Source: Lachnospiraceae bacterium (GTDB lineage Bacteria > Bacillota > Clostridia > Lachnospirales > Lachnospiraceae). Taken from it: DNA of 64,000 nt. Position numbers and translations under genes: made by a program. This document shows positions 17,710-26,107 of the stretch, one piece after another (position 1 is the first letter of the stretch; each line of letters opens with the position of its first letter). Location of the stretch: NCBI GenBank assembly GCA_022845955.1, contig AP025576.1, positions 1,116,001 through 1,180,000 of the forward strand. The letters run 5' to 3'. The notes beneath the pieces were generated by a model. The model had not been told where the DNA came from. It made no database searches and worked only from the letters and a program-made list of their open reading frames with translations.

Positions 17710-18640
17710 AATACCCAACAGACAGGCTATTTGTGATGTGCTTATGGAAAAAGCAAAGGAAGACAGGGATATTGTGGTATTGTGCAGTGATTCCAGAGGA
17801 AGTGCTTCCCTGACGCCGTTCGCAGAGGAGTTCCCGGAGCAGTTTGTGGAAGTGGGGATAGCAGAGCAGGATTTGGTAAGTATTTCTGCCGGCCTCGCCA
17901 AATGCGGTAAAAAACCGTTTGCAGCTTCCCCTGCCTGTTTCCTTTCCACGAGAAGCTATGAACAGGTGAAAATCGACTGTGCTTATTCGGATACGAATGT
18001 TACGTTAATCGGGATAAGCGGCGGCGTCAGTTACGGCGCTCTGGGGATGAGTCATCATTCCGCCCAGGATATTGCAGCAATATCGGCTATACCCAATATG
18101 CGCGTGTATATTCCCAGTGACCGCTTTCAGACCGCAAAGCTGATAGAGGCCCTCCTCCAGGATAAAAAGCCGGCTTATATACGGGTGGGAAGAAATCCGG
18201 TAGAGGATATTTATGAGGAAACAGAGGTTCCGTTTGTCATGGATAAGGCTACGGTGCTGGCGGAAGGAAGCGATGTACTGCTGGTAGCCTGCGGAGAAAT
18301 GGTGCGCCCGGCTCTGGACGCGGTGGCAGTCCTTGCTGAAAAAGGCATCCGGGCCGGTCTGCTGGATATGTACTGCGTGAAGCCGCTGGATGCGGAAGCA
18401 GTGGTGCGTGCGGCGGAAAAGGTAAAGGTGGTAGTCACCGTGGAGGAGCATGCGCCTTTCGGCGGCCTGGGTTCCATGGTAAGCCAGGCGGTGGGAAGCT
18501 CCTGTCCGCGCAGGGTACTGAATATGACGCTGCCCGATGCCCCGGTAATATCCGGTACTTCCCGGGAGGTATTTGACTATTATGGGCTGAATGGAGAAGG
18601 GATAGCGGCAAAGGCGGAAGAAGGCCTGAAGCTGGGGTAA
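17702..18640 (+). CDS. Transketolase-like protein, C-terminal subunit
   Basis: A 312-residue partner of the preceding subunit. It has the pyrimidine-binding domain (EVGIAEQDLVSISAGLAKCG, with the E that activates thiamine diphosphate) and the transketolase C-terminal domain (VVVTVEEHAPFGGLGSMVSQ). Start ATG 17702 lies inside the last codons of the upstream gene, a sign of coupling. Similar split enzymes are annotated as 1-deoxyxylulose-5-phosphate synthase-like, but the two-subunit form and sugar-operon context favour transketolase. The combined enzyme should move a two-carbon unit from a ketose phosphate to an aldose phosphate. Confidence 0.92.
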   Translation: MNKIPNRQAICDVLMEKAKEDRDIVVLCSDSRGSASLTPFAEEFPEQFVEVGIAEQDLVSISAGLAKCGKKPFAASPACFLSTRSYEQVKIDCAYSDTNVTLIGISGGVSYGALGMSHHSAQDIAAISAIPNMRVYIPSDRFQTAKLIEALLQDKKPAYIRVGRNPVEDIYEETEVPFVMDKATVLAEGSDVLLVACGEMVRPALDAVAVLAEKGIRAGLLDMYCVKPLDAEAVVRAAEKVKVVVTVEEHAPFGGLGSMVSQAVGSSCPRRVLNMTLPDAPVISGTSREVFDYYGLNGEGIAAKAEEGLKLG

Positions 18641-18653
18641 GCGGTTGACGCCA

Positions 18654-18722
18654 AGTGGATAATAGAACCTTTGGTTCTATGCGGGCATATCCGTTTGGCT
18701 CATTGATCGCGGGAATAGGACG
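18654..18722 (+). repeat. Dispersed hairpin repeat, family B, copy 2
   Basis: GGATAATAGAACC-TTT-GGTTCTAT makes a clear hairpin, closed further by GGATA with TATCC, followed by the block CCGTTTGGCTCATT shared with 108-176. It lies between the transketolase and kinase genes, inside what is otherwise an operon, so it may tune the distal part. Confidence 0.6.
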
Positions 18723-18737
18723 GGAAGGTGAGAAAAC

Positions 18738-20222
18738 GTGAAACAGGAATATATTATAAGTATTGATCAGAGCACGCAGGGGACAAAGGCGCTGTTGTTT
18801 GATCGGGAGGGTAAGATGCTTCTGCGGGAAGATTTGTCTCACAAACAGCTGATAAATGAACAGGGCTGGGTATCTCATGACCTCTGGGAAATACGGGACA
18901 ATACCATACGGGCAGTTAAGCTTCTGATGGAAAAAGCATCCGTCAGCCCGGCGCAGGTGGCGGCTGTGGGTATCAGCAACCAGAGAGAAACCACGGCTAT
19001 GTGGGACCGGGAAACCGGGGAACCGCTGGAGCATGCTGTAGTCTGGCAGTGCGGCCGGGCGGCCGGTATCGTCAGGGATATTGCAAACAGAGGATTCGGT
19101 AGTATAATAAGGGAAAAGACCGGGATACCCCTATCCGCCTATTTCCCGGCAGCCAAGATGGCGTGGCTGCTGCAGACGGATGAAAAAAAACGGAAGCGTG
19201 CGGAAGAAGGCGGGGTCTGTCTGGGAACGATTGACAGCTGGCTTGTGTGGCAGCTCACACAGGAGCATGCCTTTAAAACCGATTATTCCAATGCGTCACG
19301 GACCCAGCTTTTGAACCTGCACACGCTGGTATGGGATGAGGAACTGGCGAATATTTTCGGGATTCCCCTGAAGTGCCTGCCCCGGATTTGCGATTCCGAT
19401 TCGGTGTTCGGACACACCCTTATGGGAGGGCTGTTTGAAAAGCCGGTTCCTATATGCGCAGTTTTGGGAGATTCTCATGCCGCTCTGTTCGGACAGGGAT
19501 GTCTGCAGCCGGGTATGAGTAAGGCGACTTACGGAACCGGATCCTCTCTGATGATGAATATCGGAAACAAACCGATTTCCAGCAGCCACGGAGTGGTTAC
19601 CTCCCTGGCGTGGAAACGCAGAGGCAGGGTGGAGTATGTGCTGGAGGGGAACCTGAACTATACCGGAGCGGTGATCACCTGGCTGAAGGAGGATATGAAG
19701 CTGATTCAGTCCGCAGGGGAAACGGAAGCGCTGGCATTATCCGCCAATCCCGCGGATGAAACGTATCTGGTGCCGGCATTTACAGGTCTGGGAGCGCCTT
19801 ATTGGGATGAAAATGCCCGGGCAGCCATAACGGGCATGAGCCGGGTTACCGGAAAGGCAGAGCTGGTAAGAGCGGCTTTAGACTGTATCGCTTATCAGAT
19901 TACGGATCTGATAGCCGCTATGGAGCAGGATACGGGAATTCCCATGAAGGAGCTGCGTGTGGATGGGGGACCTGCCGGAAACCGTTATCTGATGCAGTTT
20001 CAGAGTGATATCTCCGGAAAGAAGCTGCGGATACCCGCTGCGGAGGAACTGTCCGGGATAGGGGCCGCTTATATGGCCGGTATATCCGCAGGCCTGTATC
20101 AGGAGGACGCTTTGTTTGCCGGAAAGGAAGGAACCTGGTTTACGCCCGGCATGGAAGAAAACCTGCGTCTGCATAAAAAAGAAGGATGGAAAGCCGCAGT
20201 GGCAAAAGTCCTCACAAGGTGA
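18738..20222 (+). CDS. FGGY-family carbohydrate kinase (glycerol/xylulose kinase-like)
   Basis: A 494-residue sugar kinase starting at GTG 18738 behind GGAAGGTGAG. N-terminal ATPase motif ISIDQSTQGTKALLFDREG, substrate-side SNQRETTAMWDRETGEP and VVWQCGRAAGI, the FGGY segment TYGTGSSLMMNIG and C-terminal VDGGPAGNRYLMQFQSDI are all present. It looks most like glycerol kinase, yet the usual WQDRR after VVWQ is replaced by CGR, and the operon (isomerase, split transketolase) points to phosphorylation of a ketopentose such as D-apulose or xylulose. The specific substrate is inference. A hairpin repeat separates it from the transketolase gene, with no terminator T-run. Confidence 0.88.
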   Translation: MKQEYIISIDQSTQGTKALLFDREGKMLLREDLSHKQLINEQGWVSHDLWEIRDNTIRAVKLLMEKASVSPAQVAAVGISNQRETTAMWDRETGEPLEHAVVWQCGRAAGIVRDIANRGFGSIIREKTGIPLSAYFPAAKMAWLLQTDEKKRKRAEEGGVCLGTIDSWLVWQLTQEHAFKTDYSNASRTQLLNLHTLVWDEELANIFGIPLKCLPRICDSDSVFGHTLMGGLFEKPVPICAVLGDSHAALFGQGCLQPGMSKATYGTGSSLMMNIGNKPISSSHGVVTSLAWKRRGRVEYVLEGNLNYTGAVITWLKEDMKLIQSAGETEALALSANPADETYLVPAFTGLGAPYWDENARAAITGMSRVTGKAELVRAALDCIAYQITDLIAAMEQDTGIPMKELRVDGGPAGNRYLMQFQSDISGKKLRIPAAEELSGIGAAYMAGISAGLYQEDALFAGKEGTWFTPGMEENLRLHKKEGWKAAVAKVLTR

Positions 20223-20257
20223 ACCGTGTGTGAAAACATAAAAGGAGAGAATGGGTT

Positions 20258-21796
20258 ATGAGTAAAATAAGTTATCAGGAACAGGCGGAAAGATGGGATG
20301 TGTGGGAAGTCAGCTGCCCGGGTCCCGCAGAAGGCAACCCCTTTTTGGATCATACAATAAAAGGGAGTTTTGTAGGCGGACAGGAAAAGGTTGAAGCGGA
20401 TGGCTTTTATGACGGGGACGGGGTCTATAAAGTACGTTTTATGCCCTCCTTTGAAGGAGATTATACGTTTACCATAACGGCAGATTTTCTTGAGGAGGAA
20501 GAAAAAGGCAGCTTTGTCTCTACCCCGGCGGGGGATGGCAATCACGGGCCGGTGAGAGTAGCCGATACCTATCATTTTGCCTATGAAGACGGAACCCCTT
20601 ATTATTCCATAGGGACCACCTGCTATGTTTGGGATCTTCAGACGGATGAAAGGATAGATGAGACACTGGAAACACTCAGAAACAGCGCATTCAATAAAAT
20701 CCGGTTCTGCATTTTCCCCAAGCATTACGACTATAATCTGGGAGAACCCCGCTCCTATCCCTATGAAGGAAGCCCTATGGATTCCAGCGTCCTGACCAGG
20801 GAAAATTTCTGGGACTATAATGGATATTCCGAAGGAAACAAGTGGGATTTTTACCGCTTCAATACGGCGCATTTCAAGCATATTGAAAAATGTATCCTTG
20901 CCTTGCGGGATTTGGGCATAGAGGCGGATTTGATTGTAATGCATCCCTATGACCGGTGGGGCTTTTCCGTCATGGATAAAGATCAGGACGATTTTTACTG
21001 GAAATATGTAATCGCCAGATTTTCGTCCTATCGTAATGTCTGGTGGTCCCTGGCCAATGAATTTGATCTGATGAAAAGCAAAACGGAGGAGGACTGGGAA
21101 CGCTACGGCGCCATCCTTGTGGAAAAGGATCCCTACCATCATCTGCGTTCCATCCATAACTGCATGAGAATGTATGATCACAGCAGGCCCTGGATTACCC
21201 ATTGCAGCATCCAGCGGGTAGACCTGTATAAATCTTCGGAGCTGGTCAACGAATGGAGAGAGAAGTTCCGCAAGCCCGTTGTGATGGATGAAATCGCCTA
21301 TGAAGGTAACATCCAGCATGGTTGGGGAAATATCAGCGGAGAGGAGATGCTCAGGCGTTTCTGGGAGGCTGCCTGCCGGGGGGGATATCCCGGACATGGG
21401 GAAACCTACATGAATACGGAGGATATTCTGTGGTGGTCCCATGGCGGTAAGCTTCACGGGGAAAGCTATAAGCGTTTTGGCCTGCTTCATGAGATCATGT
21501 GCGAAACACCGGGAAGCGGCCTGATGCCGTATCCACGGAGCTGGGATGAGGTATGTGCAGTACCGGAGGAACCGGATGGAGAAAGGGAGTCTGTTAAAGA
21601 GTATTATCTGTTTTACTACAGCTTCATGCGTCCTTCTTTCCGGGAGTTCCATTTTGATGATACCACACCGTTCCGCATAAAGGTGATCGATACCTGGGAT
21701 ATGAATGTGGAGGACAGAGGGGTATTCTGCGGTAAATTCCGTGTAGAGCTTCCGGGAAAGCCTTACATGGCGGTACAGATAAAAAAGGAAAGGTAA
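20258..21796 (+). CDS. DUF5060/DUF5605 glycosidase, GH140-apiosidase-like
   Basis: A 512-residue cytoplasmic glycosidase. Residues 1-100 match the DUF5060 beta-sandwich (AERWDVWEVSCPGP, ADGFYDGDGVYKVRFMPSFEG). Residues 105-430 form a TIM barrel that opens FAYEDGTPYYSIGTTCYVWD, like the DUF4038 barrel of GH140 apiosidases; the predicted acid/base is E268 in WWSLANEFD and the nucleophile E345 in VVMDEIAYEGN. The C-terminal about 70 residues resemble DUF5605. There is no signal peptide. It follows the kinase by 35 bp with a GGAGAG ribosome site, so it belongs to the sugar operon and probably releases the operon's sugar from an imported oligosaccharide or flavonoid glycoside. Apiosidase activity is a hypothesis. 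Confidence 0.75.
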   Translation: MSKISYQEQAERWDVWEVSCPGPAEGNPFLDHTIKGSFVGGQEKVEADGFYDGDGVYKVRFMPSFEGDYTFTITADFLEEEEKGSFVSTPAGDGNHGPVRVADTYHFAYEDGTPYYSIGTTCYVWDLQTDERIDETLETLRNSAFNKIRFCIFPKHYDYNLGEPRSYPYEGSPMDSSVLTRENFWDYNGYSEGNKWDFYRFNTAHFKHIEKCILALRDLGIEADLIVMHPYDRWGFSVMDKDQDDFYWKYVIARFSSYRNVWWSLANEFDLMKSKTEEDWERYGAILVEKDPYHHLRSIHNCMRMYDHSRPWITHCSIQRVDLYKSSELVNEWREKFRKPVVMDEIAYEGNIQHGWGNISGEEMLRRFWEAACRGGYPGHGETYMNTEDILWWSHGGKLHGESYKRFGLLHEIMCETPGSGLMPYPRSWDEVCAVPEEPDGERESVKEYYLFYYSFMRPSFREFHFDDTTPFRIKVIDTWDMNVEDRGVFCGKFRVELPGKPYMAVQIKKER

Positions 21797-21857
21797 AAGC
21801 ACCAAATATAGGGTGAAAACCTGCCGGCAGAAACAGGTGGGACGGGGAGAGAATAGG

Positions 21858-22703
21858 ATGAACAGTGATGAATATTATTTGGAATTACGGGATTCTATTT
21901 CCATCATGGATCTATATACGGAGGAGCCCTATGACGCCCGGTTTCATTTTCATGAAGATTATGAAATATATCTGTTCCAGGGCGGAGATGTGGATCTGTA
22001 TATCGAGCAATCCTTTCATCACATGCAGAGAGGGCATCTTGCTGTTTTCAATGACAGGGAAATTCACAGAGCCTGCCATTACGGAGAGATTCCTTACAAA
22101 AGGATAGCCGTTCATTTCAATCCCAGGCTGGTTCAGGGGATGTCCACCAGTTCGACCAACCTTCTCGGCTGCTTTCAGAACCACCGCCCGGGAAGGGACA
22201 ATGTAATTTTGCTGTCTGAAGAACAAATGGATAACCTGATTAAGCTATGTAAAAGACTGGATGCCGTCAGCAGTTCCCTGGAATACGGAGCGGATATCCT
22301 TACCGCATCCTGCCTGGCGGAGCTTCTGGTGTATGTCAACTCCCTGTACAGGCAATACCGGCAGGAAAAGCCTGTAATACCGGATAAAACCATAACGGCA
22401 ATCCTGGATTATATCGATACCCACCTTTCCCCGGAGCTGTCATTGGCCAGCATAGCGGAATGCTTTTCCATAGACAGGTATTATTTGAGCCACCTGTTTA
22501 AGCAGCAGACCGGAAATACGCTGTATCACTATATTCTGATTAAAAAAACTGCGGCGGCCAAGCAGCTTCTGACGGAGGGAAAGACCGTGACGGAAGCCTG
22601 TTATCTGTCCGGCTTTAATGACTACAATAATTTTATCCGTACCTTTAAGAAAATAGCGGGAATATCACCCGGACAATATCAAAAAGGCTTTCTCATGAAG
22701 TAG
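21858..22703 (+). CDS. AraC-family transcriptional regulator
   Basis: Start ATG 21858 behind GGGGAG; 281 residues. An N-terminal cupin sugar-sensing domain (FHFHEDYEIYLFQGGDVDLYIE) is followed by a double helix-turn-helix from about residue 185 (SLASIAECFSIDRYYLSHLFKQ and SGFNDYNNFIRTFKKIAGISPGQYQ). It ends the isomerase-transketolase-kinase-glycosidase operon and probably adds a second, activating layer to the LacI control at the other end. A terminator follows at 22717-22777. Confidence 0.92.
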   Translation: MNSDEYYLELRDSISIMDLYTEEPYDARFHFHEDYEIYLFQGGDVDLYIEQSFHHMQRGHLAVFNDREIHRACHYGEIPYKRIAVHFNPRLVQGMSTSSTNLLGCFQNHRPGRDNVILLSEEQMDNLIKLCKRLDAVSSSLEYGADILTASCLAELLVYVNSLYRQYRQEKPVIPDKTITAILDYIDTHLSPELSLASIAECFSIDRYYLSHLFKQQTGNTLYHYILIKKTAAAKQLLTEGKTVTEACYLSGFNDYNNFIRTFKKIAGISPGQYQKGFLMK

Positions 22704-22716
22704 GTACGGGGGCAGA

Positions 22717-22777
22717 TAAAAAACTGACGCGGCCTGTTCCGGGTTCTTTCTCCGGTTTGGGCGCGTCGTTTTTTTCC
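22717..22777 (+). terminator. Terminator after the AraC gene
   Basis: AACTGACGCG pairs with CGCGTCGTT across an inner CCGG/CCGG hairpin, and a run of seven T follows. The A-run before it makes it usable on the opposite strand too, for the CPBP protease gene that ends at 22821. Confidence 0.8.
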
Positions 22778-22820
22778 CATCTCTTGCAGGCGGACTACGG
22801 AAAACTGTTTGGTATCGGCA

Positions 22821-23462
22821 TTACATAATAGAAAATGCCATGAGCATGGAATTCAGAAAATTGCCGGCACCATGAAGAAGGATTCCCGGCAGTATGGAAC
22901 CGTTAAAGATTTTTTCATTCAGCCATCCTAAAAGAAGGGCGGCCATTCCTGTAAACAGGAACATGAGCAGGTGATACCACAGACCTACCTGGAGTCCGGC
23001 CAGCAGATACAGGGCGTTGTGCATCAGTCCGAACAGAACGGCCTGGAGAAGGATTCCTTTTACACGGCCCAGCTTCTGGCAGAAGCGTTTACAGAAGAAG
23101 CCCCTGTACAGGATTTCTTCGGCAATTCCGTTCCCGATAAAATTTTCAATAAACGCAGGAAGGATGGCGGCCGCTCCTATGCCGGCAAACGCATTCACCG
23201 ATACGGAGCCGCTTCCCTCCAGGTATTCCATGGTTTCCGGGGAAATCCACTGCGTAAAATCAAAGTTATAAAAAAAGTAGTAGATAACGGCAAAAAGGAG
23301 AAGCATCCACCATTTGCTTTTCAGCCTGGGGCGGATGAAACCAAGCCACTTAAAAAAAGAATCTTCCTTCCTGTGCCGGAAGAACCACCATAGAAAGGGT
23401 ATGAAAGAAAATACCAGCAGATTGACACCTGCGGTAATTATGCTGGACAGAATGAGCGCCAT
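22821..23462 (-). CDS. CPBP-family intramembrane metalloprotease
   Basis: A 213-residue membrane protein of the CPBP (CAAX protease and bacteriocin-processing) family with about five or six helices. The catalytic motifs are AEEILYRG (EExxxR), FGLMHN and HGAGNFLNS. Members process prenylated or small peptides, take part in bacteriocin immunity or have unknown targets; no bacteriocin gene is adjacent. It has its own promoter at 23514-23542 and is convergent with the sugar operon. Confidence 0.88.
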   Translation of the reverse strand: MALILSSIITAGVNLLVFSFIPFLWWFFRHRKEDSFFKWLGFIRPRLKSKWWMLLLFAVIYYFFYNFDFTQWISPETMEYLEGSGSVSVNAFAGIGAAAILPAFIENFIGNGIAEEILYRGFFCKRFCQKLGRVKGILLQAVLFGLMHNALYLLAGLQVGLWYHLLMFLFTGMAALLLGWLNEKIFNGSILPGILLHGAGNFLNSMLMAFSIM

Positions 23463-23513
23463 ATTCGTTGTCTCCCTCTTTTGTTTTTTTATTTACTGTT
23501 TATCGTTTCGTCT

Positions 23514-23542
23514 ACTATACTCTTTTTTTCGTTTTCTGTAAA
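23514..23542 (-). promoter_or_regulatory. Promoter of the CPBP protease gene
   Basis: On the minus strand TTTACA (23537-23542), 17-bp spacer, TATAGT (23514-23519), about 50 bp before the start codon. Confidence 0.6.
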
Positions 23543-23708
23543 CACAATAAACGCATGTTTTATGGCAAAACACGCAAAGAATTTGTGCCGAGACTGTGCT
23601 AAGATAAAAAAAGCAGCAGCGGAGGATAAAAAAGTTTTTTTCTTGGGGGTGGATGTGGCACCGCCGCAGCCAAGTCCGGGAAAGATTCAATAAAAAGGGA
23701 GGCTATTT

Positions 23709-24875
23709 ATGATTAATGCGGCAGTTGTAGGAACAGGGAATATATCGGTAAGCCATATACAGGGGCTTCTTACCTTCCCGGAGAGATGTAAAATAGTGGC
23801 GCTTGTGGATATTTATCCGGAAAAAGCGGAGGGGGCCAAAGAGAAATACCGGCTGGAGGAGGCGCAGGTGTTTGACAGCCACGAAGCGCTTCTGGCATCG
23901 GGGCTTAAAATTGATCTGGTCCATGTATGCACGCCGCCGTCTTCCCATGCACAAATAGCTGTAAACTGTATGAATGCAGGCTGTAATGTGCTGGTGGAAA
24001 AACCGATGGCGCCTAGTCTGAAGGAATGTGACGCCATGCTGGAGGCGGAGAAGAAAAACGGAGTAACTATGGGGATTGTTGCCCAGAATCGTTTCCGGAA
24101 CAGCATATACAAGCTGAAAAAGACGGTGGACAGCGGCCTGGCAGGCAGCATACGCTGTGCCCATGTGAATTCCTTGTGGTGGAGGGGGCATTGCTATTAT
24201 GATTTATGGTGGAGAGGCACCTGGGAAAAGGAAGGCGGCGGTCCCACTCTGAACCATGCCGTGCACCACATCGATATGATTAACTGGATCCAGGGCGGGC
24301 TTCCGGAAGAGGTGACTTCCGTTCTGGCGAATGTAATGCATGATAATTCGGAAGTGGAGGATCTTTCCTTTGCCGCCCTGCGTTATAAAGACGGTTCAGT
24401 GGCGGAGGTGACCAGCTCCGTAGTCCACCATGGGGAAGAGCAGGGCATTGTACTTCAATGTGAAAATGCCAAGCTGGCAGCACCCTGGTCCTGTGTGGCG
24501 GAAGTGACGCAGGCAAACGGATTTCCCGTTCCGGAGCATAACCAGGAGCTGATGAAGGAACTGGATACCTTCTATAATTCCATAGAGGATCTTCCCTATG
24601 AGGGACATACGGGCGAAATAGAAAATGTATTGTCCGCTTTGGAAAAAGGAACCCGCCCTTTTATTACCGGTGAGGACGGAAGAAAAACAGTGGAACTGAT
24701 CACGGCGATCTATAAAGCCGGTTTCCAGAAAAGGACGGTGGGCCTTCCGATTGCGGAGGCGGATGAATACTACACCATGGAGGGAATTCTCAGGAACGCG
24801 GTCCATTTTTATGAAAAATCCGCAAGCGTGGAGAATTTTGCCGCAGAAGACATTACGGTGGGAAATTATAAATAG
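23709..24875 (+). CDS. Gfo/Idh/MocA-family oxidoreductase 1
   Basis: A 388-residue NAD(P)-dependent sugar or inositol dehydrogenase. The Rossmann start is AAVVGTGNISVSHIQGLL, the conserved VEKPMAPSLKECD follows near residue 95, and the GGPTLNHAVHHIDMINWIQG segment carries the family's catalytic-site histidines. A GGGAGG ribosome site precedes the ATG. The second gene of the family starts 36 bp downstream, so the pair is co-transcribed; paired members often oxidise and reduce a sugar at different carbons. Substrate is unknown. Confidence 0.9.
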   Translation: MINAAVVGTGNISVSHIQGLLTFPERCKIVALVDIYPEKAEGAKEKYRLEEAQVFDSHEALLASGLKIDLVHVCTPPSSHAQIAVNCMNAGCNVLVEKPMAPSLKECDAMLEAEKKNGVTMGIVAQNRFRNSIYKLKKTVDSGLAGSIRCAHVNSLWWRGHCYYDLWWRGTWEKEGGGPTLNHAVHHIDMINWIQGGLPEEVTSVLANVMHDNSEVEDLSFAALRYKDGSVAEVTSSVVHHGEEQGIVLQCENAKLAAPWSCVAEVTQANGFPVPEHNQELMKELDTFYNSIEDLPYEGHTGEIENVLSALEKGTRPFITGEDGRKTVELITAIYKAGFQKRTVGLPIAEADEYYTMEGILRNAVHFYEKSASVENFAAEDITVGNYK

Positions 24876-24911
24876 AAGGAACGTCTGGTTTCCGGGCGGA
24901 AAGGAGAGAAA

Positions 24912-25988
24912 ATGAATAAAAGCGGTATGAACTATGCACCCAAAGGAAAACCCAATCCGGTGGTGAATAAGGGGGAATTTGTATTTGCGGCCATAGGGCT
25001 GGATCACGGACATATTTATGGGATGTGCAACGGACTTCTGGAAGCAGGGGCTACCCTGAAGTGGGTATACGATCCGGATCCGGCCAAGGTGGAGGCTTTT
25101 CTGAAAACCTATGAAAAGGAAGGGGTAAAAGCGGCGGAAAGCGAGGAGCAGATTTACAACGATCCCCAAGTGCGCCTGGTGGCTGCCGCCTGTATTACTT
25201 CGGAACGCGCAGCTTTGGGTGTGCGTGCCATGAAAGCGGGAAAGGATTATTTTGTGGACAAAGCGCCTCTTACTACGCTGGAGCAGCTGGAAATGGTAAA
25301 GGAGACTATCCGTGAAACCGGCCGGAAATATATGGTCAGCTACAGTGAGCGTCTCCAGGTGGAAAGTGCCATATATGCAGGGGAACTGATACAGCAGGGA
25401 GCCATCGGCAAGGTAATCCAGGTTCTGGGAATGGGGCCTCACCGCCTGAGTGCATCTTCCAGGCCGGACTGGTTTTTTGAAAAGGACAAATACGGCGGGA
25501 TTCTCTGTGATATCGGAAGCCATCAGATAGAGCAGTTTCTGTATTATACAGGGGCAACGGATGCCACGGTGGTGAACAGTGAGATTGGGAATTACAATCA
25601 TCCGGAATATCCCGAACTGGATGATTTCGGGGATGCCACTCTTGTGGGAAATAACGGTGCCATGGGTTATTTCCGTGTGGACTGGTTCACACCTGACGGC
25701 CTTTCCACCTGGGGGGACGGCCGTACCTTTATCCTGGGAACGGAAGGTTATATAGAGCTGCGTAAATATGTGGATGTGGCCAAAGAAGAGGCCGGCGATC
25801 ATGTTTTCTGGGCGGACAAAGACGGCGAGCATTACAGGAATGTCAGCGGGCAGGTGGGCTTCCCTTATTTCGGGCAGCTGATACTGGATTGTATCAACCG
25901 GACAGAAAATGCCATGACCCAGGCCCATGCATTAAAGGCGGCGGAGCTGTGTGTGAAGGCACAGATGCTGGCAAGGAAAGTAAAATAG
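24912..25988 (+). CDS. Gfo/Idh/MocA-family oxidoreductase 2
   Basis: A 358-residue paralogue of the preceding protein. Its nucleotide-binding start is atypical (FAAIGLDHGHIYGMCNGLLE) after a 25-residue polar extension, and the family lysine lies in YFVDKAPLTTLEQLE near residue 120. The GGILCDIGSHQIEQFLYY segment corresponds to the active-site region. It likely works with the upstream dehydrogenase in one pathway. The following AraC regulator is convergent. Confidence 0.88.
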   Translation: MNKSGMNYAPKGKPNPVVNKGEFVFAAIGLDHGHIYGMCNGLLEAGATLKWVYDPDPAKVEAFLKTYEKEGVKAAESEEQIYNDPQVRLVAAACITSERAALGVRAMKAGKDYFVDKAPLTTLEQLEMVKETIRETGRKYMVSYSERLQVESAIYAGELIQQGAIGKVIQVLGMGPHRLSASSRPDWFFEKDKYGGILCDIGSHQIEQFLYYTGATDATVVNSEIGNYNHPEYPELDDFGDATLVGNNGAMGYFRVDWFTPDGLSTWGDGRTFILGTEGYIELRKYVDVAKEEAGDHVFWADKDGEHYRNVSGQVGFPYFGQLILDCINRTENAMTQAHALKAAELCVKAQMLARKVK

Positions 25989-26041
25989 ACAGCAGCTTGA
26001 TGCGGGGGATTGCGGCAAGCAGCCAGGGGCAGGCATACCTG

Positions 26042-26092
26042 TTCCTGGCTGATGCCGTGAGCAGGCAGACTTGTTCCTGGCTGACGCTGTGA
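26042..26092 (+). repeat. Short direct repeat between convergent genes
   Basis: TTCCTGGCTGATGCCGTGAG (26042-26061) recurs as TTCCTGGCTGACGCTGTGAG at 26073-26092, a 31-bp period with two differences. It lies in the gap between the dehydrogenase and AraC genes; no function is evident. Confidence 0.6.
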
Positions 26093-26107
26093 GGGCATAT
26101 CCCCCTC

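Noticed and set aside
16870..18640. Sulfoquinovose transketolase (sulfo-TK) pathway
   Set aside because: A sulfatase gene is in the window and split transketolases occur in that pathway, but the sulfo-TK isomerases, sulfoquinovosidase and sulfonate exporter are absent and the kinase has no place in it.
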